Below are positions 1 through 8,766 of a stretch of DNA of 22,075 bases, in pieces. The notes under the pieces were generated by a model, which had not been told where the DNA came from, made no database searches, and saw only the letters and a program-made list of their open reading frames with translations. Position numbers and translations under genes: made by a program. The DNA is from a virus, in the IMG/VR virus record IMGVR_UViG_3300042905_003151, positions 1-22,075 of that record; one strand, given 5' to 3'. Positions within the stretch are counted from its first letter, which is position 1; each line of letters opens with the position of its first letter.

Positions 1-77
1 ACATCAATACGAGAACCACGGATAGGTTCATTCGTTGAAAGTATTTCATCTATATTTTTATATTCAAAATTTGCCAT
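1..77 (-). CDS. Truncated gene, N-terminus only (unknown)
   Basis: An ATG at 77 opens a frame that runs off the left edge of the window, so only about 25 codons are visible (beginning MANFEYKNIDEIL). It starts nine bases after the stop of the coiled-coil protein gene at 87 and is the next gene downstream in the structural block. The upstream sequence AAAAGAAAACA is only a weak ribosome-binding site, but it resembles the A-rich leaders elsewhere in the window. Too little is visible to assign a family. Position suggests another virion or tail component. Confidence 0.6.
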   Translation of the reverse strand, partial: MANFEYKNIDEILSTNEPIRGSRID

Positions 78-86
78 TGTTTTCTT

Positions 87-1817
87 TTAATATTTTCCAG
101 GAAAATCATTTACAATACCAAGTGCTTCTATAATCGTATCGAAATTCGATGACGCAAGTTTTTTCTCAATATCCACAGTATCCCATTCAACATATTTCGC
201 ACCAACCAATCCTGCGATTTCTGCCACACTAGATGCGTTAGTTCCTCTGGCTTGAATGCAATCTTTTCTCCACTTATCTAAAATATCGCCATCACACGGA
301 GATTTAGATGTAGTTCCATCATTATACAATATCTTACGAGTAGTTGACTCACGTTCTTTTGTAGTTTCTAATTGTGGTATTAATGACAATATATCATCCG
401 CATCTTTTTCAGTTTTAATGGTTGATACGTTCAAACTAGATTTAAATTGCTGTTTGTATATCGTATTCCAATTGTATATTTGTTCTACTCTTGATGAGAG
501 ATTTCCATTTAAATCCACAAATTTTTGACGAAGACCAATTGTAGATACACCAACTTTAGTTAGAATAGAAATGAGTGCGTCATCATTATTAGTATCAATA
601 TACTTTATACTATCCCACTTTGTCTGTATGGATGCAATCTTTTCTTTTCTACGTTTTTCTTCGGGACTATCCGTTGGAGACGGTGCAGGAGTTGGCGGTG
701 TAACTGCCTTTGCCAAACCAGAAACCGCATTTTCAAAAGCGGAAAGTTGTTTAGCAGATTGTTCTTCCAATTTCTTAGAGAGACTTTCGAAAGCGGCAGT
801 TGTATTTTGAAGTTGATTTGCAACTTTTTGTTCAAGACCAGATATTGTTGTATCAATCTTCGTATTAAGTTCTTTGATTGTATCATCTTTAGCTGCCAAC
901 GAATCATCTTTGATAAGATTATCAGTTGCAATAGAATCAATATACTGTTCGTGTTCAATTTCACGGTCAATACGTGTTTGTATAACTTGGTCTTTCAATT
1001 CTATTTCTGCCTCTAAACTCTTAATTTTAGCATTAAGACCAGCAATTGAATTTGAATTTTCATTTATCAAGTTATTCAAATTACTTAAAAAGTTTTTAGT
1101 TGCCTCATCATTACCAGCAGCAATATCAGTTGTTAAAGCATCATTTGTTTTTGCAAGAACATTTGCCTCCGATGAAACTGCATCGGGTAGACTATTAAAT
1201 GAGGTATCTACAATATATCTGAAATCCCTTATTATAAATCGTTCATCCAATACAGGAACTCGAATTCTACCTTTATTCTTATACAGATTTTCGTAATCAA
1301 TTAATCTACCAAACTCATCTCTTTCAACATCTGAAACTTCGTCATAACTTTCTTTTGATTGTTCTTTTATAAGATTTGAGAGTATATTCTGCAAATCCTC
1401 TGATGGTAAAACTCCAGTATCAGAACCAGTTAAAATTTTTCTAATAACAAAATTAAAAAATGGGTCAACTGGTTCATTTGTTATACCATTCAAAAGGTTT
1501 GTTATCTCAGTTATTTGTGCGTTTGGGTCTTTTTGTATTCTTTCGATTTCCTTTTTTAAGGTAACTTGTTCCTGTATATATTTTTTTACAAAGGCATAAT
1601 CGTTTGATGATTTGAAACTTTTAAACCTGTCCAACAACATTTGTTTGTCAGTTTTTGTTTCGGGTGGATTTAGTTCTAATTTTATGTTGTTATCAACAAA
1701 AAATTTTCTAAACTGGTCTGGTGTTGTGAATGTCAATCCATTGTATTCTTTTATTAAAAGACGAGATTGACTTTCTTTCACATTCTCCAAATAAAGAAAC
1801 TCTTCGATGGTAATCAT
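87..1817 (-). CDS. Long coiled-coil protein, probably virion-associated
   Basis: I do not recognise a family. The protein is 576 residues. An N-terminal mixed region (about 1-210) is followed by a predicted coiled coil at about 240-370 with regular heptads (for example LNAKIKSLEAEIELKD). A proline-rich hinge at about 372-386 (TPPTPAPSPTDSPEE) and a charged helix lead to a separate C-terminal domain with two cysteines near the motif SPCDGDILDKW. The start ATG overlaps the stop of the preceding gene as ATGA, implying translational coupling to the DNRLRE-type protein and, through it, the gp6-like wedge. A rod-plus-hinge architecture next to baseplate genes suggests a baseplate-associated or fibre-connector protein. 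That role is inferred from layout, not homology. Confidence 0.75.
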   Translation of the reverse strand: MITIEEFLYLENVKESQSRLLIKEYNGLTFTTPDQFRKFFVDNNIKLELNPPETKTDKQMLLDRFKSFKSSNDYAFVKKYIQEQVTLKKEIERIQKDPNAQITEITNLLNGITNEPVDPFFNFVIRKILTGSDTGVLPSEDLQNILSNLIKEQSKESYDEVSDVERDEFGRLIDYENLYKNKGRIRVPVLDERFIIRDFRYIVDTSFNSLPDAVSSEANVLAKTNDALTTDIAAGNDEATKNFLSNLNNLINENSNSIAGLNAKIKSLEAEIELKDQVIQTRIDREIEHEQYIDSIATDNLIKDDSLAAKDDTIKELNTKIDTTISGLEQKVANQLQNTTAAFESLSKKLEEQSAKQLSAFENAVSGLAKAVTPPTPAPSPTDSPEEKRRKEKIASIQTKWDSIKYIDTNNDDALISILTKVGVSTIGLRQKFVDLNGNLSSRVEQIYNWNTIYKQQFKSSLNVSTIKTEKDADDILSLIPQLETTKERESTTRKILYNDGTTSKSPCDGDILDKWRKDCIQARGTNASSVAEIAGLVGAKYVEWDTVDIEKKLASSNFDTIIEALGIVNDFPGKY

Positions 1818-2986
1818 CTTGAAACCTTGAAGTAATAGTTGTTATCGAAGATTTGTACATTATCACCACCATCTGTTTCCGTCTTTATTACGATACGATA
1901 AAATCGTTCAGGTTGGAATGAATCCATCCACAAATTAAAATAGTTACCATTAGTGTCACAACTTATTTTTGAACCTGTTGTATTGAATGGTAATATTATT
2001 TCATCAGTGTGTGCATCCCTTACTTCATAATAAGATGAAGATGGAAGATAATATGTTTGAGTATAATATGACTGTGTAGTGTAATATTTCTGAGGGTATC
2101 TAGTATTGGCATGAATTCTTATCTTTGCCTTTTCGTCTTCTGCATAAGATTTCTTCAATTTTACATTCAGAATTATATTCTCTGGATTAACTTGTGTTAA
2201 ACTTCCAGTTGAGAATGATGAATCATCCCATACGACGTGAAGACGTGGTACATATATCGTATTACTATCGGTACCAAAGAATTTTAAACTATTTAGTGTT
2301 TGTAATGAAGATTCAATATCATTACTGAATTTCAGTATCATACCATCATTTTGGAATCGACCAGAACCAGTTACCCATTTTTTAACGATGTTAGTAACAT
2401 CCATATAAACATCGGATGATTCAAATGAAAAAGATTGTGTACATTCAAGATTATCGTAATCCCACCAAGTACCACCACCCTCAGTTGTAAAATAGGATGA
2501 TGTTACATTTGCAGATAAGTTTACACCAAAAAGAATATTTGCATCAACCCAAGTTTGTGATAGGGCATCCCATTCATATTGATTTATAGTAGGTGGAATG
2601 TCCCATTCTGTTCCAATAGATTTTGCAGTTCTATATTTCCAAGATGCACCATCTGTGGTTATAGGAGAATTGAAATATCTACCAGTTCCATTTGTCCAAG
2701 ATGAACTTAACGGATAAGCATATATCTTATATTCCTGTGGTATTTCACGTACTTCCGCAGAACGAAGAGATAGATAATACTTTGCGGTATTGAGTGGTAT
2801 TTTTCCTGAATCTATTTTACCTTGAAGTTCCGATGTATCAAACTTCAAAAGTATTCGACTGTTATAACGAGAAGATGTACCGACTAATTCGTGTTTTAAT
2901 TCAAGAACAGAATCAACACCAGTGTTCATCGACTCCGTTCTTTCATAAATAGTTGTATCTCTCTGTGCATATAGGGTGTATATCAT
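1814..2986 (-). CDS. DNRLRE-like domain protein, probable baseplate or fibre component
   Basis: The 390-residue protein begins with a pattern typical of DNRLRE (disaggregatase-related) beta domains: an early DTTIYE segment, a short loop, RILLKFDTSEL at about residue 44, and later KYYLSLRSAEV. Further on are DVTNIVKKWV and aromatic-rich beta strands (YYTTQSYYTQTYY near residue 300). DNRLRE domains are all-beta modules in secreted, surface and some phage tail proteins. The start at 2986 follows GAGGGCATTTGG and overlaps the stop of the gp6-like gene (ATGA), so the two are probably translated together. This places it among baseplate genes, where it could be a peripheral wedge or a short-fibre attachment protein. 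The domain call is moderately sure; the role is inferred. Confidence 0.7.
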   Translation of the reverse strand: MIYTLYAQRDTTIYERTESMNTGVDSVLELKHELVGTSSRYNSRILLKFDTSELQGKIDSGKIPLNTAKYYLSLRSAEVREIPQEYKIYAYPLSSSWTNGTGRYFNSPITTDGASWKYRTAKSIGTEWDIPPTINQYEWDALSQTWVDANILFGVNLSANVTSSYFTTEGGGTWWDYDNLECTQSFSFESSDVYMDVTNIVKKWVTGSGRFQNDGMILKFSNDIESSLQTLNSLKFFGTDSNTIYVPRLHVVWDDSSFSTGSLTQVNPENIILNVKLKKSYAEDEKAKIRIHANTRYPQKYYTTQSYYTQTYYLPSSSYYEVRDAHTDEIILPFNTTGSKISCDTNGNYFNLWMDSFQPERFYRIVIKTETDGGDNVQIFDNNYYFKVSR

Positions 2987-4878
2987 CCAAATGCCCTCAC
3001 TCTACCGATAATGTCATTATCAGGATATTTGATTTCAAAAATTGATGGGTCAAGGGATGGGAATATAATACCATCCTTTGTTGCCTGTTCTATGTTATAG
3101 ACGTGTTTTGAATAGCCAAGTGTTGTATCATATAGATTCTTGAATTTAACAGATACAACAGTTTGTACACCTTCAACTTTATCAAGTTCAGTGTAGATAT
3201 TACTAATCACAATAGGTTGATTTATTTGCCAGTTCTTAATATCAAAGTATTTTTTCAGTCTATCGATACAACGAAGAATAACTTGATTACCATTTTGGTC
3301 TGGCATCGTTATAATATCAAAATCAATACCTATGTTGATTATATATGCATCTTTAATGTTAATCGCATCTGTCAACATTCTATGATAATTTAAGTATGTC
3401 TTTACGTTTTCTTTTGTTGCGTCATTAATTGTTGTCAACTTGTTATTGTTATCATATCCTAAAACATAGAAATTCAATGCCAAATCGTTTGGTATTCTAT
3501 CACTATTAAAAACAGATTCAGCAGTTAATTGTGTATCTTTTGTAATGTATGCCTTTGCAATAGAACCATATCTTTGTGGTAAACTGTATGCTCGTATGAT
3601 ATAATCTTCTTTTGTTACCGCACGATTTTGTGAAGCAAAATAAGCAAGAGCATTTTGACGAATCTCATTTATATCTTCACCGGCTTTACCACCTGTTGCT
3701 GGTTCTGGGTTTGTTACTGCTAAGCTTGCAATACATTGATTATAAAGTGTAGTATCTAAACCAGTCTCATCGATTAACAATGTTCTTGATATTACACGAG
3801 TAATTGTGTCACTTGGGACGTTATCGGCAACACCACCACCAGTTGTATAGTATAGTGTAATATCTGTATTGTTTGGTGCAAGTCCATATGTTTTTGTGTA
3901 TAAGAAGTTAGACGGGTCAATATCAACAGAAGTTGGAGAATCGATTCCTGTTAAAGAATTTCCAACTAAATCTGGATTTGGTATCAATAACTCGTCATCC
4001 AAATCAGATACACCAGCACCAAATTGCATTTCAATTACACCTTCGCCAGTTTGTCTTGAAATAAATCTTCTTGAAATCTTACGCAATTTCAACAAGTAAG
4101 GTGTTTCAGTTCTGTGGTTGCTGAGTTGTCTATCGTTTCTTGAAATATTTGGAGTTGGTTCAAAGATAGTATCTTGTGCCAAGTAAGGAACATGATACCA
4201 TTTGTTTCCATCGGAATCAATACCATATAAAATTTCAATTATAGTTGAATCTTCTAATGTAATTTTATCATATGGTTTTGGGTCACCAAATGTATATGTT
4301 TTTGTGTTTATTACACCAGAGACAGCATTTACAGATTTTTTAAGCAACCAAAATGTTACTTCATTTGTAATGTCATCTATCTCGTATGGAGTGACTTCGG
4401 TAGGGTCGAATGAACTACTAAATTTAAAATCCAAATAATCAGTTGTTCTGAATCTAGCAGTTGTGTTGTTTATGTCTGCACCGATAACCATACCAGGTTC
4501 TATTGCAAACGCATATGAATAATCAGGAACAATATTACCACCAACACTTATCGCAGGTACTATTTGAAATACATCTAATTTTACACTCGATGCGATGTTT
4601 GTCTTTGGTTTATATCCAAGAGATTGTGCGATATTAAGAATATTCTGCTTTTCAGAAGATTGGAGTATCAGAGACTCTTGTAGAGTAACGTCCGTGTAGT
4701 ATGAAAGTACATCCCCAACATATGCGGCCATTTCCAAAAACATCATACCAGGAGATGTTTCATTAAAATCTTGGTATGTATTTGGAAAATAATTTTTTGA
4801 AAAATCGATAAGATTCTGCTTTAATGAAGCAAAATCTCTCGATAAATAACGTATATCTTTCTTTACTAAATCAGCCAT
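2983..4878 (-). CDS. Baseplate wedge protein, T4 gp6-like (baseplate J family)
   Basis: The N-terminus carries the signature of T4 gp6-type wedge proteins: YLSRDFASLKQNLIDFSKNY at residues 11-30, then PGMMFLEMAAYVGDVLSYYTD at 43-63, with the adjoining FPNTYQDFNE. The length of 631 residues is close to T4 gp6. A middle beta-rich part and a baseplate-J-type core (ENINEIRQNALAYFASQNRAVTKEDY-like region, about 400-430) follow. In T4, gp6 forms the inner ring of the wedges and links the tail tube and sheath initiation complex to the periphery. The start ATG follows GAGGCGATTTATA and overlaps the end of the gp25-like gene by 8 bases, the classical gp25/gp6 neighbour order. I am very sure of the family. 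Confidence 0.93.
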   Translation of the reverse strand: MADLVKKDIRYLSRDFASLKQNLIDFSKNYFPNTYQDFNETSPGMMFLEMAAYVGDVLSYYTDVTLQESLILQSSEKQNILNIAQSLGYKPKTNIASSVKLDVFQIVPAISVGGNIVPDYSYAFAIEPGMVIGADINNTTARFRTTDYLDFKFSSSFDPTEVTPYEIDDITNEVTFWLLKKSVNAVSGVINTKTYTFGDPKPYDKITLEDSTIIEILYGIDSDGNKWYHVPYLAQDTIFEPTPNISRNDRQLSNHRTETPYLLKLRKISRRFISRQTGEGVIEMQFGAGVSDLDDELLIPNPDLVGNSLTGIDSPTSVDIDPSNFLYTKTYGLAPNNTDITLYYTTGGGVADNVPSDTITRVISRTLLIDETGLDTTLYNQCIASLAVTNPEPATGGKAGEDINEIRQNALAYFASQNRAVTKEDYIIRAYSLPQRYGSIAKAYITKDTQLTAESVFNSDRIPNDLALNFYVLGYDNNNKLTTINDATKENVKTYLNYHRMLTDAINIKDAYIINIGIDFDIITMPDQNGNQVILRCIDRLKKYFDIKNWQINQPIVISNIYTELDKVEGVQTVVSVKFKNLYDTTLGYSKHVYNIEQATKDGIIFPSLDPSIFEIKYPDNDIIGRVRAFG

Positions 4879-5371
4879 TATAAATCGCCTCTTGAATGGT
4901 CAATGTACCTGTGTCTGATATAAATATCTGAATTGGCAAATATATGTTTGTTCCAGATATTCTGACATTTAAAGTTATACCAACTGCATGAGTCGGGTCG
5001 TCCACTCTACCATCTTCTGACATATTAATATTGACTTCCAAATCCTGTATTATTAGATATGGCATCCAAGTTGATATTGCCTCTGTTATATCGCCTTTTA
5101 TTCTTTCTTGAAATTCTTCTTCACTACTTATATTTTCAAACAGAATGAACCTGATTTCTGTTCCGAATTCGGGTAACATATATCGTTCACCCTTTGCAGT
5201 TAGAAGTAAGTTTTTCAAGTTAGAATAAACTTGTGTTCTATTTGTGAAACTTTGAAAGAATATTCCGTTTGGATTATTAAATGGTATAGTGACACCAATC
5301 GGTTTTGAAAGTTTGGTATCTACAAATTTTTCACTTAATGGAATCCTAGTTTTTCTTCTATAAGTTGCCAA
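4871..5371 (-). CDS. Baseplate wedge protein, gp25-like (GPW/gp25 family)
   Basis: The 166-residue protein contains the gp25/GPW core at about residues 51-80 (NLKNLLLTAKGERYMLPEFG, then TEIRFILFEN), followed by the amphipathic helix EEEFQERIKGDITEAISTW. gp25 is a small wedge subunit that helps nucleate the tail sheath. The usual length is about 130 residues, and the extra residues here are a basic N-terminal leader. The start codon is TTG: GGGAG lies 7 bases upstream, and in-frame stop codons sit immediately before it, so no upstream ATG is possible. It sits directly upstream of the gp6-like gene, as expected. Confidence in the family is high. Confidence 0.92.
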   Translation of the reverse strand: MATYRRKTRIPLSEKFVDTKLSKPIGVTIPFNNPNGIFFQSFTNRTQVYSNLKNLLLTAKGERYMLPEFGTEIRFILFENISSEEEFQERIKGDITEAISTWMPYLIIQDLEVNINMSEDGRVDDPTHAVGITLNVRISGTNIYLPIQIFISDTGTLTIQEAIYNG

Positions 5372-5374
5372 TTA

Positions 5375-5800
5375 TTATCTCCCTTTTTTCTCATTTATTT
5401 TTGCCATGAGAGCTGAATAATCTCTTGTGAGTGCCTCAGCAACTTCAGGAGCAACCTGTGATGGGTCGATACCAGCAGGTGTTGCATTGATATGATTTGA
5501 GAACGCATTCAATGAATCCGTTGTAAATCTCATTTCCATATCGTCACCTTCCATCATTAAACTTTGTTCCATAGAACGTCGAGTTTCATCAAGAAGAGCT
5601 TGTATGCTTGTCATTCCTGTTTTTGATGGAGGTGGTGTTTTCTTTGCAACTTTGTTTGCTTCCTTTACAAGATTCATACCATGAGATAGAACCTTACGGT
5701 CATCTTTCTTATGGTTTTCGGTAAGCTTCTTGTCAAGTGCATATTCTATTTCTTCACGAATGATAGAACGAATTTGTTTTAGAAATTTTGATGTATCCAT
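5375..5800 (-). CDS. Small helical protein in the baseplate cluster, unknown
   Basis: The 141-residue protein is predicted to be mostly helical. It starts with MDTSKFLKQIRSIIREEIEYALD, passes through a charged linker with TPPPSKTG, and ends with a helix (EVAEALTRDYSALMAKINEKKGR). The N-terminal amphipathic helix followed by Lys/Glu-rich sequence looks like a virion or chaperone-type accessory. I cannot name a family. It lies three bases before the gp25-like gene and follows the GH19 muramidase gene, with AAGGA just upstream of its ATG. Its place between hub/lysozyme and wedge genes suggests a tail assembly role. Confidence 0.75.
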   Translation of the reverse strand: MDTSKFLKQIRSIIREEIEYALDKKLTENHKKDDRKVLSHGMNLVKEANKVAKKTPPPSKTGMTSIQALLDETRRSMEQSLMMEGDDMEMRFTTDSLNAFSNHINATPAGIDPSQVAPEVAEALTRDYSALMAKINEKKGR

Positions 5801-5810
5801 AGTCCTTCAC

Positions 5811-6902
5811 CTATTTTAGTAAATTATAATAATATTTTGTCCATTTTACACGAAGTTCGAAATGATTTGCTTTGCTTTTTCCATTTACAGCCTTTGAAAC
5901 TATATCGATGGCAGTATCACTGACAGAATCAATATAAACAGCTGGATGTCCTTTCCACCACCATAACGAAGATATTAATGCCCATTTTGGTTCATTAAGT
6001 ATATCGGGGTTTGCAACAAAATCTATATTCGTTTCTTTATCAACATATTTCGTAAATCGTTCGTAGGCATCTTTAAATGTCAGTTGTATCAAACCATGAC
6101 CACGATAGGCATATCCCTCGGATGTCTGTGGTGGTGCATTTTTATTAAAAGTATTACCACCTCTTGTTTTTTCATTTTTTGCACCATATACTATATCAGG
6201 CCAACCATTTATCTGATTTGGTCTTGGTCCTTTCCCATTCTTACCTAATGATAATGCCAGACTATCAGTTGTTATTCTTGATGGGAAAATGTCTTTTAAT
6301 CTAGTTCCACTATAATTAACACCTTCAGATTTTGGATAAAAACTTGATTCGGTTTTTAACTGACCAAGAAAATGTGCAAGATATGTTGGTTTATTTATGT
6401 TATATGGGCTTCCAATAAGTAATGGCATGAGCTGTTTTAAATACTCCGGCACATCAGGAATATTTCTTGCCTTTTCTAATAATTTTTGTTGTTCCGAATC
6501 TAATGGAATTTGATTTACACCAGCAATCGTTTTTGGGTCAAGAACTATTTCTGGTGGAGCAGGTTTTGGTGATTTTTGTCTTTTACGTTTTGCTTTTTGT
6601 TTTTTCCCGCCACTTGTGGTTGATGTTCTCGAAGTACCTGAAGTGCCTGATGTAGCGGATGTTCCCGAAGTGCCTGATGTAGCGGATGTTCCCGAAGTAC
6701 CTGATGTACCGGATGTTCCCGAAGTACCTGAAGTACCTGAAGTAAAATTTAAATCATTATAAATATCAAATTGTTCATTTCGTATATCGTTGATAGTTAA
6801 TTCCGATGCATCATCCGTAGGTACATACTCTATAAGTTTTTTTGATTCTTCTGGAGTTACTACTGGTTGCTCATTTTCTATATCTGTTATTATTATTGGC
6901 AT
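5811..6902 (-). CDS. GH19-type muramidase with SGT-repeat linker, probably tail-associated
   Basis: The protein is 363 residues with three parts. Residues 1-54 are an unassigned leader. Residues 55-97 are a low-complexity run of SGT/SAT tripeptides, followed by a very basic stretch (KKQKAKRKRQKSPKPAPP). From about residue 140 to the end lies a glycoside-hydrolase-19-like domain: HFLGQLKTESSFY (probable catalytic Glu185), YSGTRLKDIFPSRI and AYRGHGLIQLTFKDAY (265-280). GH19 enzymes cut chitin or, in phages, the glycan of peptidoglycan. The gene sits between the gp5-like hub gene (1-base TAATG overlap) and wedge genes rather than beside a holin. This favours a role in local cell-wall digestion during DNA injection, with the repeat as a flexible tether. 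A free endolysin role is the alternative. Confidence 0.85.
   Translation of the reverse strand: MPIIITDIENEQPVVTPEESKKLIEYVPTDDASELTINDIRNEQFDIYNDLNFTSGTSGTSGTSGTSGTSGTSATSGTSGTSATSGTSGTSRTSTTSGGKKQKAKRKRQKSPKPAPPEIVLDPKTIAGVNQIPLDSEQQKLLEKARNIPDVPEYLKQLMPLLIGSPYNINKPTYLAHFLGQLKTESSFYPKSEGVNYSGTRLKDIFPSRITTDSLALSLGKNGKGPRPNQINGWPDIVYGAKNEKTRGGNTFNKNAPPQTSEGYAYRGHGLIQLTFKDAYERFTKYVDKETNIDFVANPDILNEPKWALISSLWWWKGHPAVYIDSVSDTAIDIVSKAVNGKSKANHFELRVKWTKYYYNLLK
6612..6740 (-). repeat. In-gene 9-base tandem repeat encoding SGT/SAT tripeptides
   Basis: The linker of the GH19 protein is encoded by a degenerate 9-base tandem array. On the plus strand, units alternate between forms such as GAAGTACCT, GATGTACCG and GATGTTCCC. 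A higher-order 27-base unit (containing GATGTAGCGGATGTTCCC) occurs at least twice almost unchanged. The near-identity of the units at DNA level, not only in protein, suggests recent expansion by slippage or recombination, so length may vary between relatives. Confidence 0.85.
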
Positions 6903-8407
6903 TACGGCATATCCTTAAATTCTGAGTCGTCGAATGTGCCGGTGTCCAACCATTTACCATAAGCTTTATCAAACTTAAATGTTTTTGCATCTGTTAGTCT
7001 AGGGCCATATATTTCACCAGTTATTGGATTTGAAAGAATACCTTGTTGACCAGTTGTTCCTGTTGTTATATCAATTTCACCCAATCTAACATCCCCAATA
7101 TCTGTAATCTTTCTTGGTGGTTCTTGTGCAATTTGACGTTGTTCTTTAATATCCTCACGAACAACCGCAGAAGATTTTGCGTCTTGACTTGGACCAGCGG
7201 ATTTTTCATTTAAAAAGACAAGTTGCGATTGTAATTTTTCTATCTTTCGTTGTAATGTTAGTATATCACCACGAATTCCTATAAATTCCGAGGCATTAAT
7301 CGGTATTCCAGATGGACCAACTCCAGTAGGAACAGTTGTTTGTGTAATTGTTGTTATAAGTTTTGCCAATATATCACATAAAGTATTTAACCAATCCATA
7401 CTTCTATCACCTAATAATGCAGGTGACAACGCATTTATACCCAAGTTAATTCTTGCAGATTCCATTTCAACAACTTGTTTACCATCAATAGAAATTGCTT
7501 TTTCAGAAGAAAGACCTATACCTTCTTTTGAAAAAGCAATTAGTTCCTGTTTACGAGCATTGAAAATTAAACGGTCTGATGCAATTATTACTTGATTTCC
7601 ACCATACTCATTTTTCTTGTACAGATTTACACTTTTATCTGATATTGAAGGTGTATATGTGGATGCAGGTGTAAATCTAACAGATTGACCAGATGTCATC
7701 CATATTGCAGAATCGTCTTCATCTGGGTTTTCGAGTACAAACTCGTTAAATGGTTTTGTCTCAGGATTTGTTCCGTTAGAAATGATAAGAATGGGATTAC
7801 CCGTTTCACCTAATCCTTTTTTCCATAAAGGTTTTACAGGATATGTCCTTCTTTCATCAACAGTTGAACCAAAACGAATCGATTGACCCCATCGACCTTC
7901 AAGAATAATATCACCAGAATAAGGCTGAACAGGATAGACATCAAGACGTTCTGGAAATGCTGGGTCAATCGTTGTCTTTACTTTAAGACGAGAAGATGAT
8001 TTATTAGATATACCATCTCTCGCATTTTGACGAACAGTAGAATTTGATGGTTTTGTGTTCGGTAGGTATTCTGTAACACCAGGAATACCATTATGGTGAA
8101 CAGAACTTTGAACGGAGACAGGATTCGTGTAGTAATATTCTTGACCAGTTGCACCTGCACTATTATATGCAGTTGGCCCTTTCATTAACATTACAACTTC
8201 ACCAGCAATCGGTATGTTTTTTATATTAGCATCGAGTGCACGTGCTTGTATTATATCACCTGCGGCTTGAGAACCATAGGCACCCATTATCCTACAATAA
8301 ATGGTATAGAGTTTTTCTTTATCATTACCGCTAAAGTCAACGTTAACTACTTCAGCGGATATTAACTCATATTCCTGCCCGTTTAATATCGTCTTTTGTG
8401 GATTCAT
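6902..8407 (-). CDS. Baseplate hub / central spike protein, gp5-like (OB-fold plus spike region)
   Basis: The 501-residue protein begins with a beta-rich region that fits an OB-fold-like module of tail spike/hub proteins (residues about 5-100: YTIYCRIMGAYGSQAAG, then IIQARALDANIKNIPIAGEV). A middle region has GDIILEGRWGQSIRFGST, typical of the gp5/VgrG-like spike region of phage and contractile systems. A repetitive beta section (QVIIASDRLIFNARKQELIAFSKEGIGLSSEKAI) resembles a needle-like helix. A C-terminal coiled-coil segment (about 375-400, DILTLQRKIEKLQSQLVFLN) follows. No lysozyme domain is visible inside it, unlike T4 gp5; the GH19 protein encoded next to it may supply that activity. 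It overlaps the upstream gene by 41 bases. The family call is fairly sure; exact equivalence to gp5 is inferred. Confidence 0.78.
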   Translation of the reverse strand: MNPQKTILNGQEYELISAEVVNVDFSGNDKEKLYTIYCRIMGAYGSQAAGDIIQARALDANIKNIPIAGEVVMLMKGPTAYNSAGATGQEYYYTNPVSVQSSVHHNGIPGVTEYLPNTKPSNSTVRQNARDGISNKSSSRLKVKTTIDPAFPERLDVYPVQPYSGDIILEGRWGQSIRFGSTVDERRTYPVKPLWKKGLGETGNPILIISNGTNPETKPFNEFVLENPDEDDSAIWMTSGQSVRFTPASTYTPSISDKSVNLYKKNEYGGNQVIIASDRLIFNARKQELIAFSKEGIGLSSEKAISIDGKQVVEMESARINLGINALSPALLGDRSMDWLNTLCDILAKLITTITQTTVPTGVGPSGIPINASEFIGIRGDILTLQRKIEKLQSQLVFLNEKSAGPSQDAKSSAVVREDIKEQRQIAQEPPRKITDIGDVRLGEIDITTGTTGQQGILSNPITGEIYGPRLTDAKTFKFDKAYGKWLDTGTFDDSEFKDMP

Positions 8408-8753
8408 CCGATTTGGTTTCCTCTACTGATTCACCGATTGATTTAATCTCTTTTAGAAGAGCGTCCTTTTCTTCATCTGTCAAGAAAGAATTACCTTCTT
8501 CTCCCTTGTTCGAGACCATTCGTTGAACAACAGCCGCCATCTTTACAAGATGTTCATCATTCTTAACAGATACTTCCATATAGTCCTTGATTACAGGTAC
8601 AAGAAGAGCAGCATCACCTATGTTTGTAATAAGTGGTTTCAAATCAGCAATAAGAAGATTGATTTGTCTATCTTTCTTCTTTTGATTCTCATAGATGTCT
8701 TTTAACAAATCCGAGAATTTTTTGCTTCCAAATATTTCTGTATCAAATCCCAT
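8367..8753 (-). CDS. Small helical protein upstream of the hub gene, unknown
   Basis: The 128-residue protein is predicted to be almost wholly helical: FSDLLKDIYENQKKKDRQINLL, then a hydrophobic stretch DAALLVPVIKDYMEVSVK, and an acidic C-terminal tail ending TKDDIKRAGI. I recognise no named family. Its reading frame continues 41 bases into the hub gene, a long overlap implying coupled translation. Only a weak AAGAT precedes its ATG, so its own initiation may depend on the sigma-factor gene just upstream (13-base gap). Position suggests a chaperone or tail assembly accessory. Confidence 0.75.
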   Translation of the reverse strand: MGFDTEIFGSKKFSDLLKDIYENQKKKDRQINLLIADLKPLITNIGDAALLVPVIKDYMEVSVKNDEHLVKMAAVVQRMVSNKGEEGNSFLTDEEKDALLKEIKSIGESVEETKSDESTKDDIKRAGI

Positions 8754-8766
8754 ATCTTATAAATAT

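Noticed and set aside
256-528. Plus-strand open frames in the left block and elsewhere
   Set aside because: They are antisense to well-supported genes, lack ribosome-binding sites and show no family patterns.
605-970. Second minus-strand frame inside the coiled-coil protein gene
   Set aside because: It is a shifted shadow of the 87-1817 gene in a repetitive codon region, without its own start signals.
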